Source of the DNA: M30B19 sp041741535
GTDB taxonomy: Bacteria > Planctomycetota > Planctomycetia > Pirellulales > Pirellulaceae
Length of the DNA: 64,000 nt
Direction of reading: 5' to 3'
Assembly (NCBI GenBank): GCA_041741535.1
Contig: JBGSJV010000022.1
Span: 46,855 to 110,854, forward strand
Below, piece after piece: positions 59,470-64,000 of this stretch. The position numbers were made by a program, and so were the translations under genes. The notes under the pieces were generated by a model. That model made no database searches. It worked only from the letters and a program-made list of their open reading frames with translations, and was not told the origin of the DNA. Position 1 is the first letter of the stretch. Every line of letters starts with the position of its first letter.

Positions 59470-61704
59470 ATGCTCAGCGCATGGTTTCTCGTTGCCGTAT
59501 CCGTCACTTGCCAAGCGGCCGATGTGCCCTATCTAACGCCCGATCGTCAATTTCACGGCGTAGAAACGCCCGCTTGGGTGAATGAAGGTGCGGTGAAAGT
59601 CTTTCTGTCGCTGGATGATCAAACAAGCATCGCTGAAACGGCGGCGATTGGAGCGACCATCGTTCATGCCGGCGGTCCCGCTCTGTATTATCCCTTGCGA
59701 CGAGACGACCCGCAGTCCGGCATCCCCGAACCTGAGCGCAGCCAACTACTCAAAGGAATCAACTTCGCCAAACAGCAGGGCCTGCGAGTCATCCTCGGCG
59801 TGTCGCCTTACGCCCCGGTCGAAATCGTGCAGAAACATCCGGAATGGATGCATCACGCGACGGACGATCCCGGGCTCCTGAACCGAGCAAATCTGGATCT
59901 GAACCGGCCCGAAAATATCGGTCTACGATCCTTGCCCTTGAATACTCCCTATGGCGACTACGCCATCGAGTGTTTGGCCGAGATGCTGCGGGACTTGGAG
60001 GTCGATGGCTTTTCCTTTGATGGTTGTTATCATCCTTTCATCAACTTTAGTCCGTACGAAAAATCGCTCTACCAACAAGAGACTGGCCGCGAGTTTCCCA
60101 CGCGGATCGACTTGAATGATGACGACTATCGCTACTACTTGCTCTGGTCGGACGAGAAACTGGAGCATTGGTATCGCAAGCTCGGCCAGCGATTGCAACA
60201 AGTCAAGTCGGAGGCGGTCATCTATACTTGGACCACCAACGCCGGCCGCTATGGACATTTTCTTACGAGCCCCCGTGTGATGTCGGCCCGGATGAATCGA
60301 TTGATTCATTGTCCCGTTCAAGAGTGGTGGTTGGATGAAGTCAATTTGGGTTCGACGGTCGTCCCGTATTTTGGTGCCGCTTATGTGCGAGCCGTCAGTG
60401 GCGGGCAAGTTGGTGCCAGCGAACCGTACTTGATGTCGCGCGGCAATCCCTACACGACGGACAGTTTCCCGCCTCATGAATTGACCGTACGTTGTTTGGG
60501 GGCGATGACCAACGGCTCGTTTACGCCACTGGCTCAAATGGCGGGAAAGTCGGCCACATACGCCACCTTACGTGAGATTGCCGCGCGGAAAGAAGTCTTT
60601 ATCAACTTGCGACAAGAACCTTGGGCGGCTCTTTTGGTCAGCGAACAGACTCGCCAGTTTTACGCGCACGGCAACATTGTTGAGCGTTGGTTATCGCATG
60701 CCTTGGGCTTCTATCGGATGGGCATGGAAGAACACTTGCCGCTGAACCTAATCACCGAATTGGAGCTAACGCCCGAGGAACTGGACCGCTATCGAGTGCT
60801 GATCCTGCCGAATGTGGCCTGTCTGTCCGATGAACAGATCGCGACCATCCGCCAATACGTCGAACGTGGCGGCGGCTTGGTGGCGACCTGCGAGACTTCA
60901 TTGTTCGACGAAATGGGTCATGCCCGCGCGGACTTTGGCTTGGCGGATGTTTTTGGAACCAGTTATGCGGGGCGACCCCAAGCTCCCGTGATTCGCAGCG
61001 AATTGGATGCGAACTTTGCGATTGTGGTCGATGATTCGTATTGGGCCCAGCGTGGCAATGCGGGGGCGTTTCGCTTTGGAGATTACTCGCAATCGATCTT
61101 TGCGACGGACACTCGGTTGCAACACTTGGTGCCCAATCTGCAAGCCACGTTTAAAGGCCCGCTGATTCAACCGACCGAGTTCGTCAAACACACGCAGCCG
61201 GCGGTACTGTACTTTCCCGAAGGCAGTCGCGAGCCTTTTCCGGTCGTTGCCAATGGACAATTTGGCCAAGGACGCGTCGTCTATTTCGCGGCCGGCGTGG
61301 ACGCGGCTTTGTTCAGTTACGGTTTTCCTTACCAACGGGTGATGTTGGCTCGCGCAGTTCGTTGGGCCGCGCAGGAAAACTATCCGATTGAAGTAAAAGC
61401 GCCCATGTGTGTGCAAAGTACGTTTTGGAAGCAAGCCGACGAGCGGACGATCGTGCATTTGTGGAACGGACTCAACACGACCTCCGACCATGGCCAACAG
61501 GAGGTGGAGGCTCCGCTGCGCGAAGAGTCGATCCCGATTCATGGAATCCAATTGCGAGTCCACGGACGTCTGTACCAACAAGCTCGATGTGTACCGGGCG
61601 ACCAAATCATTATGCCCCGCGACGAAAACGGCGTCACGATTTTTGACATCCCACCCGTCGAAGTCCACCTCGCCATCGTCCTGGAAGCAGCTCAGGGTGA
61701 GTAG
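59470..61704 (+). CDS. Secreted glycosidase-like protein with GH42-type trimerisation domain
   Basis: The signal peptide begins at the ATG 59470 (MLSAWFLVAVSVTCQAAD), giving 744 residues; the frame runs upstream through the DUF1648 gene and should not be used. Residues about 30-380 form a (beta/alpha)8-like domain: VNEGAVKVFLSLDDQTSIAE, LRVILGVSPYAPVEIVQKHP, LEVDGFSFDGCYHPFINFSP. These resemble hypothetical glycoside hydrolases of the GHL type. Residues about 430-640 resemble the beta-galactosidase trimerisation (Rossmann-like) domain: YRVLILPNVACLSDEQIATI and RQYVERGGGLVATCETSLFD. Catalytic acids cannot be assigned with certainty. The sugar substrate is unknown. It stands alone between the DUF1648 gene and the cupin gene. 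Confidence 0.8.
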   Translation: MLSAWFLVAVSVTCQAADVPYLTPDRQFHGVETPAWVNEGAVKVFLSLDDQTSIAETAAIGATIVHAGGPALYYPLRRDDPQSGIPEPERSQLLKGINFAKQQGLRVILGVSPYAPVEIVQKHPEWMHHATDDPGLLNRANLDLNRPENIGLRSLPLNTPYGDYAIECLAEMLRDLEVDGFSFDGCYHPFINFSPYEKSLYQQETGREFPTRIDLNDDDYRYYLLWSDEKLEHWYRKLGQRLQQVKSEAVIYTWTTNAGRYGHFLTSPRVMSARMNRLIHCPVQEWWLDEVNLGSTVVPYFGAAYVRAVSGGQVGASEPYLMSRGNPYTTDSFPPHELTVRCLGAMTNGSFTPLAQMAGKSATYATLREIAARKEVFINLRQEPWAALLVSEQTRQFYAHGNIVERWLSHALGFYRMGMEEHLPLNLITELELTPEELDRYRVLILPNVACLSDEQIATIRQYVERGGGLVATCETSLFDEMGHARADFGLADVFGTSYAGRPQAPVIRSELDANFAIVVDDSYWAQRGNAGAFRFGDYSQSIFATDTRLQHLVPNLQATFKGPLIQPTEFVKHTQPAVLYFPEGSREPFPVVANGQFGQGRVVYFAAGVDAALFSYGFPYQRVMLARAVRWAAQENYPIEVKAPMCVQSTFWKQADERTIVHLWNGLNTTSDHGQQEVEAPLREESIPIHGIQLRVHGRLYQQARCVPGDQIIMPRDENGVTIFDIPPVEVHLAIVLEAAQGE

Positions 61705-61955
61705 CTGGTTTCGACGGGGCTCGGGGTGGTCAAACTGCGACTCCATCGAGTGTCAGTTCAGGGTACCCAACGAAATCATGAAACCACATCCATGGTGTCG
61801 ATGAGTATTCCAAGATGACCGAGTATTACTCGCTGTTAGGAGCACCTGTCAAAGTTCGAATGCCGTTTGGGAGTGATTCATTGCGGGCCAAGTCCCTTGA
61901 TGTTGTCTCTTCGTTTTATGCCCCGTCCACTTATGTCGCCAAGGAACTAACTGCG

Positions 61956-62342
61956 ATGTCAGCCGAAACAAACATGATTGCCGCAAGAGTATTCAGTTGG
62001 AACGACATGACGGTCGATCATCCGGGCAACTTGATCGATCGACGTCGAATCATTGGCCAACAAATGATGATATCCCACGTCACTCTGCATCAAGGATTTC
62101 AGGTTCTTCCGCACTCGCACGAGAACGAACAGTTTGCGGTGGTCTTATCGGGTCGAATGCGATTTACGGTGACGGACCCACAGTCAAACGAAGTGCACGA
62201 ACACATTTTGGCGGCCGGGCAAGTCTTGTGGTTTCCCAGCAACGTCGTCCATAGCGCAACGGCTGAAGAAACCAGTGTGATCTTGGATCTGTTCAGCCCT
62301 GTAAGTCAACTGACGGGGGTTGATCACGCAACCGTAAATTGA
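61956..62342 (+). CDS. Small cupin-domain protein
   Basis: The ATG at 61956, with AAGGAA about eight bases upstream, gives 128 residues; the frame is also open to an ATG at 61815 but that part is unconserved-looking. One cupin_2 barrel is visible. Motif 1 is VLPHSHENEQFAVVLSGRM, with two His and a Glu as metal ligands. Motif 2 is WFPSNVVHSATAEE. The GRM...V pattern and the HILAAGQVLWFP strand are typical. Such small cupins bind Mn, Fe, Ni or Zn and may be enzymes or sensors; function here is unknown. No clear partner gene. Confidence 0.8.
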   Translation: MSAETNMIAARVFSWNDMTVDHPGNLIDRRRIIGQQMMISHVTLHQGFQVLPHSHENEQFAVVLSGRMRFTVTDPQSNEVHEHILAAGQVLWFPSNVVHSATAEETSVILDLFSPVSQLTGVDHATVN

Positions 62343-62542
62343 GAACTGCGGTTAGGGCTCTAACAGTTCGGCCGCACCGAGAGAAGAGCATGCCATGACT
62401 TATCAGAGACCAACGACCAATGGTTGTCCATCACCAAGGCTCTACTTATTGCACCCACATGTGGCAAGTTCTAGAATCACGCCAGTAACAATAGCGGTCC
62501 GGTTGACCTCCGCAACGAGAAGCCTTGTCCCAAGGAGAAACA

Positions 62543-63229
62543 ATGTTGCGTCCGCGATTTTCGTTCTTAAACATGTTGCTGTTGATTACAATCATTGGAA
62601 TGGCAATCATCTTATTCGCTCAGTATGGAGAATTGGCAAAGTTTCGTGAATCGAGCACACGACTAGCGAACGAATTGGGGCTCCTCGGAGACATCGACCG
62701 CCAAACGATTGCGATGCGAAGGCTGGCGGCAAAGGGCGAATTAAACACTTGGCGATTTCGAGTCAGTAAGCCGAGTCCAGATTATGTATTTTGTTACGGA
62801 ATCGTCGATGTTAATCCATTGGGCAACGTCTTATTGCCAACGGAGGAACAACGGTACTTTCGATTCGTCGAGTCCGAAAGCGAAGGCGAAACCGAGGTGG
62901 TTCTCCATGTCTGGCAGCAGGATTCACGATGGTTCCTGAAGTTCGAGGAATTTGAGTCACACCCAATCAAATCCACAACTTATCGAGCAGATGGGTTCCC
63001 AGATCAAGCCGTCGCCGATATCGTTCAACTCAAGACCCGTCCATTCAAATATCAATTTGTCAATCAAGAGCACACTGACGAGTCAGCTCATAGCGATGTA
63101 TTTCGGTTCGACACGGACGAAACGGTGATTCTGTTTCGCTCGGAAAAATCCGCACAACCCCCCGAATCACGGCGGGCGTTCGTGTTGGCTCTCCGCCCAC
63201 GTCCCAAGCCCGCTCAAAACGCCGAATAA
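62543..63229 (+). CDS. Hypothetical membrane-anchored protein
   Basis: The ATG at 62543, directly preceded by AAGGAGAAACA, gives 228 residues. One membrane helix is near the N-terminus (FLNMLLLITIIGMAIILFAQ). A short coiled segment (ELAKFRESSTRLANELGLLG) and a soluble domain of about 160 residues (VSKPSPDYVFCYGIVDVNPL, WQQDSRWFLKFEEFESHPIK) follow. The arrangement R-F-S-x-x-N-M-L-L-L at the start is common among planctomycete anchored proteins of unknown role. No family was recognised. It is followed by repeat-rich DNA to the window end. Confidence 0.7.
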   Translation: MLRPRFSFLNMLLLITIIGMAIILFAQYGELAKFRESSTRLANELGLLGDIDRQTIAMRRLAAKGELNTWRFRVSKPSPDYVFCYGIVDVNPLGNVLLPTEEQRYFRFVESESEGETEVVLHVWQQDSRWFLKFEEFESHPIKSTTYRADGFPDQAVADIVQLKTRPFKYQFVNQEHTDESAHSDVFRFDTDETVILFRSEKSAQPPESRRAFVLALRPRPKPAQNAE

Positions 63230-63289
63230 TCGCTATTTGAAAATTCAACCGTTCTTCTGTTGGCTAAGGCGAGGTTGTTGGATGCACCG

Positions 63290-63500
63290 CCAGCAGCAGG
63301 CTGCTTTGGACTGCGGCCGCCTGCAGCCGCTTTGCCGCCGCAGCCCTGCTGTGGCTATGATTTGTCGACATCCAACCTTCGGCGGTTGCGTATTAGTCTT
63401 GATCTCTTGTTGCTGGTGGTAAAGTCGTGGTGGGTGACCGATAAGACAGCAGCAGGCTGCTGGGTGAAAGCGGCAGCAACCTGCCGCAGTCCAAAGGCGG
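63290..63500. repeat. GC-rich palindromic repeat cluster
   Basis: The sequence TTTGGACTGCGG near 63305 is repeated inverted as CCGCAGTCCAAAG near 63483. CAGCAGCAGGCTGC occurs at both 63291 and 63449, with self-complementary parts. The stretch lies between the last gene and foldback element copy 3. Open frames in it have Ala/Pro/Cys-rich repeat composition and are rejected. Probably another REP-like family. Confidence 0.55.
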
Positions 63501-63522
63501 CGCTTTCTGGCTTGGGGGATCC

Positions 63523-64000
63523 TAAGGATTTGTCGCAAAACATGTTACGGATTTCGTACGTCGAAAGCTGCGGAATGACTCTCGCTGGCGCTGGCGGTTG
63601 AGTGATTAATGATTATTGAAGAATGAAAAATTCAAAAGGTACCAAACGTCTAGTTTCAAGCATTTCATGAGGAAGCAAAGGCTGTCAGCAAATTGCATTT
63701 TTCAATTTCCATTTTTCATTACACATTTCTTAGACGCTTGTGAACCAAAGACGAACATTTGCCTGACAAGCGGACTTCCCACGGATGGCAATGCCGATCT
63801 GCGGATGAGTACATTCACGGCCTGCAGTTTCGAAATGAAGCCCGTCAATGTATCAGATCGGAAGTTAGACCATGGCAGTCGGACACGTTGCTGTCGGTCA
63901 AGGAAATGTCCGCGGACTGTTCATCCGCAGTTCGGCATTGCCATCCGTGGGAATTACCAAACGCTCGCATTTTGCCGCTTTGCGGCTCGGGCCATTCGGC
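63523..64000 (+). mobile_element. Non-coding foldback element, copy 3 (cut by window end)
   Basis: Third copy of the 46182-46764 element, same orientation as copy 1, beginning TAAGGATTTGTCGCAAAACA. It continues through the AT-rich block and both arms of the internal stem (about 63777 and 63920) and is cut by the window end before the right terminal repeat. Several point differences from copy 1 show the copies have diverged. Confidence 0.82.

Noticed and set aside
63260..63601. 113-residue frame rich in Ala, Pro and Cys
   Set aside because: Composition follows the palindromic repeats and it runs into foldback element copy 3.
1..64000. tRNA or rRNA genes
   Set aside because: No cloverleaf with a GGTTCGAATCC-type T-arm and no rRNA-like stretch was recognised; a covariance search would be needed to exclude a divergent tRNA.

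Overview
The window looks like a chromosomal segment of a planctomycete, probably from the Pirellula/Rhodopirellula side of the phylum. The evidence is the combination of a DUF1559 prepilin-like protein, a PEP-CTERM exported protein, DUF1080 and glycosidase-type secreted enzymes, a formylmethanofuran dehydrogenase subunit B homologue (methanopterin-linked C1 transfer, typical of planctomycetes), a GldF/GldG-type ABC cluster and abundant palindromic dispersed repeats. No rRNA or tRNA gene was recognised and no CRISPR array is present.

Layout. 1-1.5 kb: end of a Tad/Flp pilus cluster (cpaB cut by the left edge, prepilin peptidase). 1.7-11.3 kb: a Fur-type regulator, a 165-nt foldback element, polyphosphate kinase 2, two planctomycete-type exported proteins, a cyclophilin and hemB. 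11.3-20.3 kb: clpB, a pteridine-reductase-like SDR, a membrane protein, a tRNA-dihydrouridine synthase and an endonuclease/exonuclease/phosphatase protein, facing an fhcB-like gene and a gamma-glutamylcyclotransferase-like gene. Two copies of a hairpin repeat flank this block. 20.3-28 kb: a REP-associated tyrosine transposase with inverted ends, a secreted metalloprotease, the DUF1559 protein, a Skp-like anchored protein, a CitG-family protein and a small membrane protein.

28.1-35.1 kb is a complete branched-chain amino acid operon: promoter, leader peptide, attenuator, ilvD, ilvC, ilvB, a short ilvM-type subunit and ilvA. The leader peptide has 11 consecutive Leu/Val/Ile codons. It is followed by a strong intrinsic terminator whose 5' arm can pair instead with the end of the leader reading frame. 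This is the layout of classical translation-coupled attenuation and is the most striking regulatory signal here.

35.1-41.9 kb (minus strand): a frameshifted small membrane gene, a DUF4340 protein with a 21-bp tandem repeat, a fused GldF-GldG ABC protein carrying an inserted lectin-like domain, and its ATPase. 42.4-50.9 kb: DUF1080 protein, AlkC-like DNA glycosylase, CorA, a coiled-coil protein, GroES, a methyltransferase and a cysteine-rich secreted protein. 52-63.2 kb: a GH32 enzyme, a light/UV block (photolyase, DUF2256 zinc ribbon, membrane protein, second cryptochrome/photolyase), a DUF1648 protein, a GH42-like secreted protein, a cupin and an anchored hypothetical protein.

A roughly 583-bp non-coding element with imperfect terminal inverted repeats, TAA at both ends and a large internal stem occurs three times (46.2, 51.1 and 63.5 kb, the last cut by the window end). 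It looks like a non-autonomous mobile element.
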